Below, in pieces: positions 8,703 to 17,552 of a stretch of DNA of 64,000 bases (its first letter is position 1; every line of letters starts with the position of its first letter). The notes beneath the pieces were generated by a model, which made no database searches, was not told the origin of the DNA, and saw only the letters and a program-made list of their open reading frames with translations. Where the stretch lies: the NCBI RefSeq assembly GCF_019679475.1, contig NZ_JAIEZP010000001.1, forward strand, positions 806,001 to 870,000. Direction: 5' to 3'. The stretch comes from Hyphomonas sediminis. Its GTDB lineage: Bacteria > Pseudomonadota > Alphaproteobacteria > Caulobacterales > Hyphomonadaceae. The position numbers were made by a program, and so were the translations under genes.

Positions 8703-9044
8703 TCAATCACCAGTGCCCGGATTGGGGCTGAAGTATTTTTCCAGCTTGCCAGTCACGCTTGCCCATTCGTCCCGGTCGGCAGGCGGTTCTTTCATCCGGG
8801 TGATGTTTGGCCAGACCTTGGCGTAGTCGGAATTGAGCTTCAGCCATTTGCCGTCGGGATCATCTTCCGTGTCTGGCTTGATGGCTTCGGCGGGGCATTC
8901 TGGTTCGCACACACCGCAATCGATGCACTCATCCGGGTGGATGACGAGCATGTTCTCGCCTTCATAGAAGCAATCGACGGGGCAAACCTCGACGCAGTCC
9001 ATGTATTTGCAGCGGATACAGGCGTCGACGACGATATAGGTCAT
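8703..9044 (-). CDS. fdxA: 7Fe ferredoxin FdxA
   Basis: The 113 aa protein begins [17 protein letters not shown] and carries the pattern for one [3Fe-4S] and one [4Fe-4S] cluster: [14 protein letters not shown] followed by [12 protein letters not shown]. The C-terminal region ([14 protein letters not shown], then [15 protein letters not shown]) is typical of the FdxA family. It is a small soluble electron carrier whose partner is unknown. It lies between the TerB-like gene and carD on the same strand. Confidence 0.94.
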   Translation of the reverse strand: MTYIVVDACIRCKYMDCVEVCPVDCFYEGENMLVIHPDECIDCGVCEPECPAEAIKPDTEDDPDGKWLKLNSDYAKVWPNITRMKEPPADRDEWASVTGKLEKYFSPNPGTGD

Positions 9045-9143
9045 GGGAAACTTGGGTCCTGGGCGGGATATATCAGGCCCGCCAATTGGCGAGCCAAGCC
9101 GCGCATGTCAATGAGGCGAACTACACTGGGGCCGGAGATTGTC

Positions 9144-9590
9144 TCAAGCCGCGCCGTTTGCGTGCTCTCTCGCCCGTTGGCGGGCGCCGGCGCGTTGCAC
9201 ATCATCGACATAGAGAAGGCCCGCCACATGGCGCACATAGGCCTCCTCCACATCGTCATGCTCGCCATCGGCAAAGATCACGCGGTACATCGCTTCGACG
9301 ATCTTCACCCGCTCATCCATCGGCAGCTTTTTCGCGTGCCGCGTGAACTGATGACTGCCGACAGCCTCTTCGGCGAGTGTTTCGGCTTCAGATAGCAACG
9401 CGTCGGCCTTGTCGGCATCGAACTCGAACGCTTCGACAAGAATTTCGGCGATCATGTCGCTTTCGATGTTCACATAGACCCCGTCCACCAGCGCGGCTTC
9501 AACGAGAAGGGCGGTGACAGCCACATAGGGTGGCATTGATTGTTCTGCAGGGGTCTTCGGTGTGAAGAGGCGCTTGATGCGGTCCATCAT
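9144..9590 (-). CDS. TerB-like protein
   Basis: The 148 aa protein is helical, with VTALLVEAALVDGVYVNIESDMI and VEAMYRVIFADGEHDDVEEAYVRHVAGLL. These match the TerB/DjlA-type fold, in which acidic residues in paired helices may bind metal. The name comes from tellurite resistance but most members have no such role. Its start overlaps the stop of the upstream S4-domain gene by 4 bp, so the two are co-translated. Confidence 0.82.
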   Translation of the reverse strand: MMDRIKRLFTPKTPAEQSMPPYVAVTALLVEAALVDGVYVNIESDMIAEILVEAFEFDADKADALLSEAETLAEEAVGSHQFTRHAKKLPMDERVKIVEAMYRVIFADGEHDDVEEAYVRHVAGLLYVDDVQRAGARQRAREHANGAA

Positions 9591-9874
9591 GGATCGGTCT
9601 CCAGCGGGCGATAGAGCGCCCTTGCTTCCTCTGCCGGGCCGCGGCGGTCGCCGAGATCCAGCACTTGAACGGAGTAGATACGCCCAGCTTTGCCGAATGT
9701 CACCACATCGCCAATGTTCACGCTGGTGCCGGGTTTATCCGTCTTTCGGGTCTGGCCCATATGCGAGAGGCGAACGCCGTGCCCCTTGACGTGAGCGGTG
9801 GACAACGCGCGCGTCTTGAAGAAGCGCGCCCGCCACAGCCAGACATCAAGGCGAAGCGTCCCCTCTTCGCTCAT
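9587..9874 (-). CDS. S4-domain RNA-binding protein (HslR-like)
   Basis: The 95 aa protein opens MSEEGTLRLDVWLWRARFFKTRALSTAHV, the S4 RNA-binding motif seen in HslR/Hsp15, a protein that recycles stalled 50S subunits. The loop with KTDKPGTSVNIGDVVTF completes the S4 fold. It is 10 bp downstream of the helicase gene and overlaps the TerB-like gene. The helicase-S4-ferredoxin-carD order is a familiar alphaproteobacterial block. Confidence 0.88.
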   Translation of the reverse strand: MSEEGTLRLDVWLWRARFFKTRALSTAHVKGHGVRLSHMGQTRKTDKPGTSVNIGDVVTFGKAGRIYSVQVLDLGDRRGPAEEARALYRPLETDP

Positions 9875-9884
9875 CGCGCCTCAC

Positions 9885-12659
9885 TCACTGGAAGGGCTTG
9901 TACACGAAAGCGCCGTCAGTTGCCGGGGCGGCTTCCGATTTGGGTTCGCGCGGCTGCTTCGGCTTGTTCGGGCGCGGAGGCTTCGGCGGCTTGGGCGGGG
10001 GCAGCAGGGAGGCCAGCGCGGCAAACGGGCTGTTGGGATCGATCGCCTTGCGCGGGGGAGGGCCGGAATGCTGGCCGGGGCGTCCGCCACCGCGTTGTGG
10101 GCCGCGATCGCCGCGACCTTCCGGCCGGCGACCATCTCCGCGCGGACCTTTGCCCTGCGGTCGATCTGGAGACTGACGGTTCGGGCGGTTCCCTTGTGGG
10201 CGCTCCCCGCGCGGCGGCCGGGCGGATTGTTGCCCCTCTTCAGGGCGCGATCGCGCGCCGTAGCGCCACAGCGTTACGGCGCCGGTATCCTTGTCCTTTT
10301 CGGCAGGCGCCAGGCCAAAGCCCTTGAGCACGCCGGGCCAGTCATCGGCAGGGCAGGAGACCATCGAGGCAAGGTCAATCGCAATGGCAAAGGCATTCTT
10401 GCCGGCATCCTTGCGGCGCTTGGCAATTTCCCAGCCGAGGCGTTCGGCCAGATCGGCCCGCACGGCGCGGCGGCCAAAGCGCAGATAACCATTGGCGGCA
10501 AGCGCTTCTTCCGGCCATGTGCCGTCCAGTGCGAAGGAGCCTGCGCCTTCCGGCGCCAGCGGATAGTCCTGCCCCGAAGCAGCCGCTTTCAGGATGGCGA
10601 TCACGCGCTGGGCGGCCGGCTTCTGCGCGTCGGGCACATGCACGGCCACGCGGCCTGCGCGAATACCGGCAGCCTTGAGCGCTTCACGCTGCTCGGCGGT
10701 AACACGCAGCGGCGGATCATCCGTGCGCAGATCGACAGCCGCGCCACTCTCCAGGATGCGGAATGCCAGGCCCCGCGCCATTCCTTCCAGCTTTTCGCTG
10801 GCGTCGCCGCTGGCGAGTTTCGCATGCACGGGCAGCACGCGGGCAATCTCGCCCTTCAGCCATTCTTCCATCCGGGTCAGGGCCGGGGCACGCTCGCCCG
10901 CATCCATCTCCAGCGCGCCGACCAGTTCGAGACGCGGCGCAATCCAGCTCGCGCCCTTGAGGAGGCGGGCGACGGGCGCGTCCTTGAACTCGATTTCGGC
11001 TGCTTCGGTCAGCTTGAATGCGTCTGAGGCAGCTCCGGAAATTTCCGTCAGACGCTGGCTCAGCAGCGGGCGGATGGCGGCCATCGCGGCGCCGCGTACG
11101 GCCTTGCCTTCAAGGGTGCGGTTGTCCAGCACGGGCTCGAATGTCAGCCCCTTCAGGCGGCCGACTAGATGGCCTTCAACGGTAACGTCGCCTTCCGGCG
11201 TCAGTTCAGTCACGAGGGCGTCTTCCTTTTTGAGGCTTGCGAGCAACGCGGTCGTGCGCCGGTCGACAAAGCGGGCTGTCAGCGCTTCGTGTAGCGCGTC
11301 GGAGAGGGAGTCTTCAATCTCCCGTGTTTTCTGTTGCCAATAGCCGGGATTTTCCAGCCAGTCGGGCCGGTGGGCGGCATAAGTCCAGGTGCGGATCGCG
11401 GCAAGGCGCTGCTGCAGCTTGGCAATGTCGCCCTGGGTGGAGGCAAGATCGTCCATCCGGCGCTCCAGCCCGGCGTCAGAGAGGCGCGCATCCGGGTCGG
11501 CCAGCGTATCGGCGAGGCCCAGCACCAGCCGGCCATGTCCTTCGGGGCCGAGCTTGCGGAAATCCGGCAGCCGGGCAAGATCCCACAGGCGGCGCACCTT
11601 GCGCTCCCCGCTCACATTCGGGCCTATTCCGCCATCCTCGCTCATCCGCCGCAGGATCCATTCGTCCAGCGCGTGCGGGTTGTGGATCAGCACCGGATTG
11701 CCTGAGGGCTTTTCGAGGCTGCGGATCAGCGTCCTGAGGCTGGTAAAGTCGAGATCGGAAGAGCGCCACTGGAGCGCATCGACTGAATCGAACCGGTGCT
11801 GCTCAATGGCTTTCCACTCTTCTTCCTGAAAGGGTGGGCAATTGCCGGTCTCGCCAAATTCGCCATCGGTGCGGAAACGCCCGGCGCGTCCGGCGATCTG
11901 GCCGCATTCAGCCAGTGTCAGCGGCCTGTGCCGGCGCCCGTCGAATTTCGAGCGGGAGGCAAACACAACCCGCTCCACATCGAGGTTCAGCCCCATGCCG
12001 ATGGCGTCGGTGGCAACGATGTAATCGACCTCGCCGGACTGGTACATCGCCACCTGCGCGTTGCGCGTGCGGGGGCTCAGCGCGCCCATGACCACCGCTG
12101 CGCCGCCCTTCTTGCGGCGCAGAAGTTCGGCAATCGCGTAAACTTCCTCGGCCGAAAACCCGACCACGGCTGTCCGCTTGGGCAGCTTCGTGATCTTGGT
12201 GTGGCCTGAATAACGAAGCTCGGAAAAGCGTTCGCGCGGCTGGGTTTCGGCGCCAAGTTTCAGCGATTTCAGGATATCCCGCATCGTGTCGGCGCCGAGC
12301 AGGAGCGTTTCGTGATTGCCGCGCATGTTGAGGATGCGGTCGGTGAAGATGTGGCCCCGGTCTTCGTCCTCGGCCAGCTGGATCTCGTCGATCGCCAGGA
12401 AATCCGGGCGCAGGTCCGCCGGCATCGATTCCACGGTGCAGATGAAATAGCGCGCCGTCGGCGGAACGATCCGCTCCTCGCCGGTAATGAGGGCTGCGTG
12501 GGGATATCCCCTTGCGGCCACCACACGGTCATACACTTCGCGCGCCAGCAGGCGCAGCGGCAGGCCGATCATGCCCGTGCCGTGCCCGAGCATCCGCTCG
12601 ATGGCATAGTGTGTCTTGCCGGTATTGGTGGGGCCGAGAATGGCCTTGAGGTTCGTCAT
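9885..12659 (-). CDS. SUV3/MgpS-like superfamily 2 RNA helicase with basic tail
   Basis: This 924 aa protein is related to the mitochondrial SUV3 helicase. Walker A is GPTNTGKT at residues 9-16, motif II is DEIQ at 91-94, and motif VI is GQIAGRAGR near residue 253. Helical SUV3-type domains follow (HRFDSVDALQWRSSDLDF). A large family-specific C-terminal region ends in a low-complexity tail of about 110 residues, rich in Arg, Gly and Pro (RPPRGERPQGNRP and similar), then a short PPKPPKPPRPNKP segment. The tail is probably RNA-binding and disordered. The cellular role, perhaps RNA turnover or ribosome-linked, is inferred. Confidence 0.88.
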   Translation of the reverse strand: MTNLKAILGPTNTGKTHYAIERMLGHGTGMIGLPLRLLAREVYDRVVAARGYPHAALITGEERIVPPTARYFICTVESMPADLRPDFLAIDEIQLAEDEDRGHIFTDRILNMRGNHETLLLGADTMRDILKSLKLGAETQPRERFSELRYSGHTKITKLPKRTAVVGFSAEEVYAIAELLRRKKGGAAVVMGALSPRTRNAQVAMYQSGEVDYIVATDAIGMGLNLDVERVVFASRSKFDGRRHRPLTLAECGQIAGRAGRFRTDGEFGETGNCPPFQEEEWKAIEQHRFDSVDALQWRSSDLDFTSLRTLIRSLEKPSGNPVLIHNPHALDEWILRRMSEDGGIGPNVSGERKVRRLWDLARLPDFRKLGPEGHGRLVLGLADTLADPDARLSDAGLERRMDDLASTQGDIAKLQQRLAAIRTWTYAAHRPDWLENPGYWQQKTREIEDSLSDALHEALTARFVDRRTTALLASLKKEDALVTELTPEGDVTVEGHLVGRLKGLTFEPVLDNRTLEGKAVRGAAMAAIRPLLSQRLTEISGAASDAFKLTEAAEIEFKDAPVARLLKGASWIAPRLELVGALEMDAGERAPALTRMEEWLKGEIARVLPVHAKLASGDASEKLEGMARGLAFRILESGAAVDLRTDDPPLRVTAEQREALKAAGIRAGRVAVHVPDAQKPAAQRVIAILKAAASGQDYPLAPEGAGSFALDGTWPEEALAANGYLRFGRRAVRADLAERLGWEIAKRRKDAGKNAFAIAIDLASMVSCPADDWPGVLKGFGLAPAEKDKDTGAVTLWRYGARSRPEEGQQSARPPRGERPQGNRPNRQSPDRPQGKGPRGDGRRPEGRGDRGPQRGGGRPGQHSGPPPRKAIDPNSPFAALASLLPPPKPPKPPRPNKPKQPREPKSEAAPATDGAFVYKPFQ

Positions 12660-12729
12660 GTGCGGGGAAGGGATGGGGGCGCGGCGGCGTCAGGTCAAGG
12701 CGCCTTCGCTTGCGTTTTATTCCTGCGTT

Positions 12730-13353
12730 TCAGGCCCGCCCGGTATCAAAGCGCACCATGCCTTCAGCTTCCGGGCGGAAACCGGGGGGGAGAAGGGTTG
12801 CCTCGTCATAGAGCGCGCCGGTGAAGCGTGCCTTGGTGATGTCGCCCCACAGGCAGTGCGCGCCGCACAGGTTGGCGCCGGTAAGGTCAGCCTGCAGCAG
12901 GTTTGCCCCGGTCATGTTGCTGCCCATCAGATTGGCAAAAGCCAGCCGCGCATTGCGAAGGTTTGCGCCTTTGAACGAGGCGCCGCGCGCATGGGCATGA
13001 GTGAGTGAGGCCGACAGGAGCCGGGCATGGTTCAGGCTCGCCCCGGCAAGGTTTGCCCAGTCCAACCGCGCGCCCCTCAACTCGCAATTGTGAAACCGCG
13101 TGTTCGAGAAGTCCTTGCCCCGAAGGTCTGCGCCCAGGAAATCTATGGATTCCAGATGGTTGGGTGTCAGGGCTGGCGGCCCCGTCCAGACAAGATTTCC
13201 CGATTCCATTCCAAACCCCGAAAGCCCGAGCTCAATTCCTTCAGCCAGTTCCTTCTGCGCTGCTTTGCGCGGCGCGCCAAGGGCGCTGTGGTTGACAGGG
13301 CGCGGGCTCTGCCTGTTCGTTTTCTCAGGCAAGGGAGGGCGCCATGATAACAC
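12730..13353 (-). CDS. Pentapeptide-repeat protein
   Basis: Up to 207 aa. From about residue 65 the protein consists of A(D/N)LXX pentapeptides (FLGADLRGKDFSNTRF, GASFKGANLRNARLAFANLM, GANLLQADLTGANL), which should form a right-handed quadrilateral beta-helix. The start is uncertain. The longest frame uses a GTG at 13353 that overlaps the divergent trmO start. The first internal ATG (13209) gives 159 aa but loses a plausible N-terminal helix and lacks a good ribosome site. Function is unknown; the fold alone does not imply gyrase protection. Confidence 0.75.
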   Translation of the reverse strand: MLSWRPPLPEKTNRQSPRPVNHSALGAPRKAAQKELAEGIELGLSGFGMESGNLVWTGPPALTPNHLESIDFLGADLRGKDFSNTRFHNCELRGARLDWANLAGASLNHARLLSASLTHAHARGASFKGANLRNARLAFANLMGSNMTGANLLQADLTGANLCGAHCLWGDITKARFTGALYDEATLLPPGFRPEAEGMVRFDTGRA

Positions 13354-13799
13354 TCAAACCAGTTGGCTGGGTCAGGGGCGGGCGGAGAGATGCCGTCGAT
13401 GATCATTGGGGCGGGGAGCGTTCGGTGATCGAATTGGCAGCGGAATTGCCCGAATCTGCGCTTTTCGGGCTCGACACGTTCAGCCATGCAGAGATCATTT
13501 TCTTTTTCGACAAGGTACCTGAAGCCGAGATCGAGACCGGCGCGCGCCATCCGCGCGGCAATCCGGACTGGCCGCTGACAGGGATTTTTGCCCAGCGCGG
13601 CAAGAACCGGCCAAACCGGCTTGGCCTTTGTACCTGCAGCATTCTTGGCGTTTCCCGGCGGCAGATCGAGGTGGGTGGGCTGGACGCAATCGATGGCACG
13701 CCGGTGCTCGATATTAAGCCGGTGATGCGTGAATTTCTGCCGAGAGGGGCCGTGCGCCAGCCCGGCTGGGCCAGCGAGCTGATGAAGGACTACTGGTAA
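13344..13799 (+). CDS. trmO: TsaA/TrmO-like tRNA methyltransferase
   Basis: The 151 aa protein has the TrmO N-terminal beta-barrel features FSHAEIIFFF, ETGARHPRGNPDWPLTGIFAQRGKNRPNRLGL and LDIKPVMREF. Family members use SAM to methylate N6-threonylcarbamoyladenosine (t6A) of tRNA. Length is that of the short bacterial form with only the core domain. An AGGGAGGG site sits just before the ATG. Related short TsaA proteins may have other substrates, so the substrate is less certain than the fold. Confidence 0.8.
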   Translation: MITLKPVGWVRGGRRDAVDDHWGGERSVIELAAELPESALFGLDTFSHAEIIFFFDKVPEAEIETGARHPRGNPDWPLTGIFAQRGKNRPNRLGLCTCSILGVSRRQIEVGGLDAIDGTPVLDIKPVMREFLPRGAVRQPGWASELMKDYW

Positions 13800-13895
13800 A
13801 CGCGCCGCGCATTGACGATTGCGCAGCAGGCACGGCCCGTCATAATCTCTCCACAGCGTTAACCTAATGAGGCTGGGGCGTTCATTGGAAATCGC

Positions 13896-16229
13896 ATGGG
13901 GATATCCGGCATGTTGAAACGATACACCGCTAGAACAGCGCGAACGGCAATCGCCCTGGCGCTTGGCAGTGCGGCCTTCCTGGTTGCCTGCGACCAGATT
14001 GATACCCGGCTCGAAAGGGCCCGCGAGATTGCCGACGCTGCTGTCGAACAGATCAATGGCGAAACCGTCATCGACTCCGGCCAGCGCAATCTGGAGCGGG
14101 CACCGCTGCTCGACCGGGCCCTGGCTGGCACAGTGATGGCAGAATTTGCCGTCGATGAGGAAGAACGTCCGATGTTCGCAATCGGCTCGATCATCGCCAA
14201 GCCGCTCGATATTCCGCCCGCCGAAACTGTCGAACTCGCCGACGATGCCGCGCTGATCGAGGAAGAACTCGATTATTTCGACTCCCCGGAAGGCGAAGCT
14301 GCGCTGGCTGAGGAAGCGGCGGCTGTCGGCGCCGCGCCAGCGCCCGCCCCTGCGCCGGGCGCAACGATCGTCGATGTGCCCGTCGGAGAGGATATCGTTG
14401 CCCAGCCTGCCCAGGTCATGCCGAAAATCAAGCTCGACCCTACCGCCACCCAGCAAACCCAGCAGGAAATTGCCAGGGCCAGCGAAAAGCTCGAACGGGT
14501 TGTCACGCAGGATGATTCCCAGCGGCTCAAAGTCCGCAGCCTGTCCCGGCAGGATCTGGAAGCCATGGCACCGGAAGACCGGGTAGAGGTGCGCAAGCTT
14601 GCCCGTCGCGCGCCGGTTGCCCGCGAAGTGGTCCGCAAACAGATCGACGCAAACAGCGTCATGCTCGACACGATGACCAAGTATGGCGTTGGCGGCGAAG
14701 TGGCGCTGTCGCGTCAGGGGCAGATGATTATTCAGATCGGTCCGGATGGCGCCAACCCCACCCAGTTCACGGGCGGCAGCAAGCCATCTGATTTCCTGGC
14801 GCGTGCCGAAGCGGCCGCTTGCCCCGAAAATCCGGATCCTGAATTGATCCGCAGCGATCTGGCGATGGCGACAGCGTGCGTTGTGAAAGACCTGCGCGCT
14901 TCCGGCCAGTTCGAATATGTCGAACCGGACTTCATCTTCCAGAACCAGTTTGCCCGGAAGCCCAAGGACATGCCGGTGGGAACGCCGGGAGAGACCAAGA
15001 CGGGTACGACAGGGTCCACCGGAGCGCAGGCGACTTCCAAAGAGCCGGATGACCCGCTCTGGGCCCTGCAATGGCATTTCCGCGACAGGGGCACCACCGA
15101 TGGCCGCACGGCTGGTGGCGCAGGCTTTGAGTCCTTCTGGGGCCGCCAGGGGATTACCGGCTCGGACGGCATCGTGGTCGCGGTTGTCGATACCGGCCTG
15201 CAGATGAGCCATCCTGATATTGCCGGATCGCCTAACATCATGCCGGGATATGACATGGTCTCAGACCCGCGGATGGGAAATGACGGCGATGGACGCGATA
15301 CCGACCCCAACGATCCCGGCGACATGTGTGATCCCACCAAACCCAACGCGGCAGACAGCTTCCACGGCACGCACGTAGCCGGAACCATCGGCGCAGCGGC
15401 GACCAATAATGGCGCAGGCGTGGCCGGCGGCGCATGGGATGTCCGGATCGTGCCGGTGCGCGCGCTTGGCAAATGCGGTGGCCGCCTGTCCGACATTAAC
15501 GACGCGATCAGATGGGCTGCGGGTCTCGTCCCAGCGGAAGTCTCCGACGAAAACAATGTCTGGACCGAAGTTTGGAACGAAAACCCCGCCGACATCATCA
15601 ACCTGTCCATCGGCCTGCTCGGCAGCTGCCCGGCATCGCTCCAGGATGCGATCGACTCGGTCACCGCTGAAGGCGTCATCGTCGTTTCTGCCGCCGGCAA
15701 TGCGCGCATGTCCACCAGCTTCTATTCGCCTGCGGGTTGCCGGAATGTCGTGACCGTGGCTGCCAGCGATGCGCGTGGCCAGATTGCGCCCTATTCGAAC
15801 TTTGGCCCCGAAGTCATGGTGCTCGCCCCCGGCGGTGACCTGACGCGCGATGACAATGGCGACGGCAAGCCCGACGGCGTGCTCTCCACCAAGGCCGCCA
15901 CCAATTGCTACGACCCGGTCACCGGCGACGCTGTTGCAAATTGCTACTACGCCTACGAGCAGGGCACCAGCATGGCCGCGCCGCATGTCTCGGCCGCGCT
16001 CGCGCTCCTGAAGGCACGTGAGCCTTCAGCAAGCCGGGAGACGCTCATCAGCACGCTGAGGGCTGCGCTCGATCCGCGCGAGAACCTTCAGTGTGCCGGT
16101 CTCTGCAGTCAGTATCCCGGCGCCACGCCCATTCCGGGCAGTGCCGATATGTGCGCTCGGCCCTGCGGGGAGGGGTTGCTCGATCTTGCCAAGGTGCCCG
16201 TCAAGGCGACCGCCGGAGGTAGTCGGTAA
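13896..16229 (+). CDS. S8 (subtilisin-like) serine protease lipoprotein
   Basis: The 777 aa protein has a lipoprotein signal ending FLVAC, with Cys32 as the lipidated residue. Residues 33-345 are a long pro-region with an Ala/Pro linker (145-155) and an I9-like end (EYVEPDFIFQNQF). The catalytic domain follows: Asp432 in VVAVVDTGLQ, His490 in FHGTHVAGT, Asn602 in SAAGNA and Ser692 in EQGTSMAAPHVSAAL. All catalytic residues are intact. An ATG at 13911 is an alternative start and keeps the signal. It heads a four-gene cassette with 1 bp, -4 bp and -1 bp junctions. It should be anchored in the envelope, facing the periplasm or exterior. Confidence 0.92.
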   Translation: MGISGMLKRYTARTARTAIALALGSAAFLVACDQIDTRLERAREIADAAVEQINGETVIDSGQRNLERAPLLDRALAGTVMAEFAVDEEERPMFAIGSIIAKPLDIPPAETVELADDAALIEEELDYFDSPEGEAALAEEAAAVGAAPAPAPAPGATIVDVPVGEDIVAQPAQVMPKIKLDPTATQQTQQEIARASEKLERVVTQDDSQRLKVRSLSRQDLEAMAPEDRVEVRKLARRAPVAREVVRKQIDANSVMLDTMTKYGVGGEVALSRQGQMIIQIGPDGANPTQFTGGSKPSDFLARAEAAACPENPDPELIRSDLAMATACVVKDLRASGQFEYVEPDFIFQNQFARKPKDMPVGTPGETKTGTTGSTGAQATSKEPDDPLWALQWHFRDRGTTDGRTAGGAGFESFWGRQGITGSDGIVVAVVDTGLQMSHPDIAGSPNIMPGYDMVSDPRMGNDGDGRDTDPNDPGDMCDPTKPNAADSFHGTHVAGTIGAAATNNGAGVAGGAWDVRIVPVRALGKCGGRLSDINDAIRWAAGLVPAEVSDENNVWTEVWNENPADIINLSIGLLGSCPASLQDAIDSVTAEGVIVVSAAGNARMSTSFYSPAGCRNVVTVAASDARGQIAPYSNFGPEVMVLAPGGDLTRDDNGDGKPDGVLSTKAATNCYDPVTGDAVANCYYAYEQGTSMAAPHVSAALALLKAREPSASRETLISTLRAALDPRENLQCAGLCSQYPGATPIPGSADMCARPCGEGLLDLAKVPVKATAGGSR

Positions 16230-16230
16230 G

Positions 16231-16893
16231 ATGAGTCGCAGCCGCATTCCCATGGATGTCCGTGGCCCTTTGGGTCTGCTTGGCATTGGCCTCCTTGCGG
16301 GCGCGGCGGGGCTTGCCGTGGTCGGAAGCCGGGGCGGGGAAGAGCCGGGCGGCGAAACCGAAGTTCAGGAAATCGCCTCAAATGGCGGGGCGCCTTCAGG
16401 GCAGGGAAGTCCGGCAACGGACATGACCTTCGATCCGCCGCCCGGGCGCCCGGCCATCATCATCGATCCTGAACCCGCGCCCCTGCCACCGGAAGAGCCT
16501 GAGGAGGCGCCCACCGCGTCGCCCATCCCTCAGGTCACCATCCAGCAGGAAGGCAGCACGGGCGTACTGCCCGCCCGCGCAGGCACAGCAGAAGTCGTCT
16601 TCATCGTCCGCCTCAAGGGCGCGCCCGAGGTCGACACCATCACCCGCAATTTCAAGCGCGATCCGGCTGCCGCCCAGGCGGCCTGGGTGGAGCTTACCCA
16701 GCGTATTCCCGCGCTCGCGGAGTTCGAGCTTTCCGGCGCCAGCTATTCTGGCGAAATGCGTCTCTCGCGTCGCCTGGCAGATGCTTCTCCTGAGTCGATC
16801 AAGGAGGTTCAGGCGAGCCTCCTGGCCATCGACGGCGTCGCTTATGCCGATCCTGACTATGTTGCCCATCCTGGACAGAAGGACACCAAATGA
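16231..16893 (+). CDS. Membrane-anchored I9-prodomain-like protein
   Basis: The 220 aa product begins one base after the protease stop, with GGAGGT 11 bases upstream. It has one N-terminal hydrophobic segment (residues 12-33), then a Pro/Glu-rich linker to about residue 118. The compact C-terminal domain runs from VVFIVRLKGAPEVDTI to LLAIDGVAYADPDYVAHP. The ending 'AIDGVAYADPDY' resembles the close of subtilisin propeptides (I9 family) and parallels EYVEPDF in the neighbouring protease. I infer a stand-alone prodomain or inhibitor acting on that protease; this is not proven by sequence alone. Confidence 0.72.
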   Translation: MSRSRIPMDVRGPLGLLGIGLLAGAAGLAVVGSRGGEEPGGETEVQEIASNGGAPSGQGSPATDMTFDPPPGRPAIIIDPEPAPLPPEEPEEAPTASPIPQVTIQQEGSTGVLPARAGTAEVVFIVRLKGAPEVDTITRNFKRDPAAAQAAWVELTQRIPALAEFELSGASYSGEMRLSRRLADASPESIKEVQASLLAIDGVAYADPDYVAHPGQKDTK

Positions 16894-17552
16894 GTCTGCC
16901 TCGCTTTGCTCTCGCCCCGCTCATGCTGGCCGCTGGCCTATCGCTTGCTGCTTGCGACCAGGTCCGCCTGCCCGGTGCGTCGGGGCCTGACTATGCAGAG
17001 CCGAAGGCAGCCGAAGAAACACCTCAGCCATCGGAAGAGGGCACTGAGACAGCAGAGGTTGAGCTGCCGGTGCGCCCGGAGTCAGTTTCCGCTGACGCCG
17101 CTATCGATTGGGAGGCCGCCCGCCGTGATCTCGCCTCCCGCCCGCTGGAGGAACGTGAAGGTGCTTTCCAGGTCGCCTCCGGCGAAGCGGCTCCGCCGGT
17201 CCCGGTATTTCTGCCCTCGATGCCGGTCGGCGCGCAGAGCGGGGAATCTTCCGTGCGGTTCCAGCCGATGAGCGATGGGTACTACGCCTTCATTCCCGGG
17301 GATAAATACGACACCGTCGTCAACGGCACCAACAAGGTAATGGGCGCCCCCGGCGAAGCAAAAGCCGAGCGCGGCGACGCCTTCAATTTCCAGCCCACGA
17401 CGACGGGCGCGCAAGTTTCCTTCTCCCGTTATGGGGCCGACTATCTGGTCGAATACGAATGCAAGGAACTGACGAATGGCCTGCCCACCTGCATCACGCA
17501 GGATGAGGCGGTCGCCTTTGCTGAGGAACTGGTGATTTCGGGGACGCGCTGA
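16890..17552 (+). CDS. Small lipoprotein of the S8/M23 cassette
   Basis: The 220 aa product has a lipoprotein signal ending LSLAAC (Cys22), followed by an acidic Pro/Glu-rich linker and a folded C-terminal region beginning near VPVFLPSMPVG. That part has aromatic beta-strand sequence (DGYYAFIPGDKYDTVVNG, VSFSRYGADYLVEYEC) and a Cys pair, ECKELTNGLPTC. I recognise no family. It overlaps the previous gene by 4 bp and the M23 gene by 1 bp, so it is made with both. It may be a scaffold or substrate-binding partner. Confidence 0.8.
   Translation: MSLPRFALAPLMLAAGLSLAACDQVRLPGASGPDYAEPKAAEETPQPSEEGTETAEVELPVRPESVSADAAIDWEAARRDLASRPLEEREGAFQVASGEAAPPVPVFLPSMPVGAQSGESSVRFQPMSDGYYAFIPGDKYDTVVNGTNKVMGAPGEAKAERGDAFNFQPTTTGAQVSFSRYGADYLVEYECKELTNGLPTCITQDEAVAFAEELVISGTR

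Noticed and set aside
12672-13345. Possible CATG shared start between the pentapeptide gene and trmO
   Set aside because: A CATG occurs at 13343-13346, but its minus-strand ATG is not in the frame of the pentapeptide protein, so the two starts do not coincide.
13167-15212. Minus-strand frame of 681 codons under trmO and the S8 protease
   Set aside because: It overlaps trmO and the intact catalytic domain of the S8 protease on the opposite strand; composition is that of a shadow frame.
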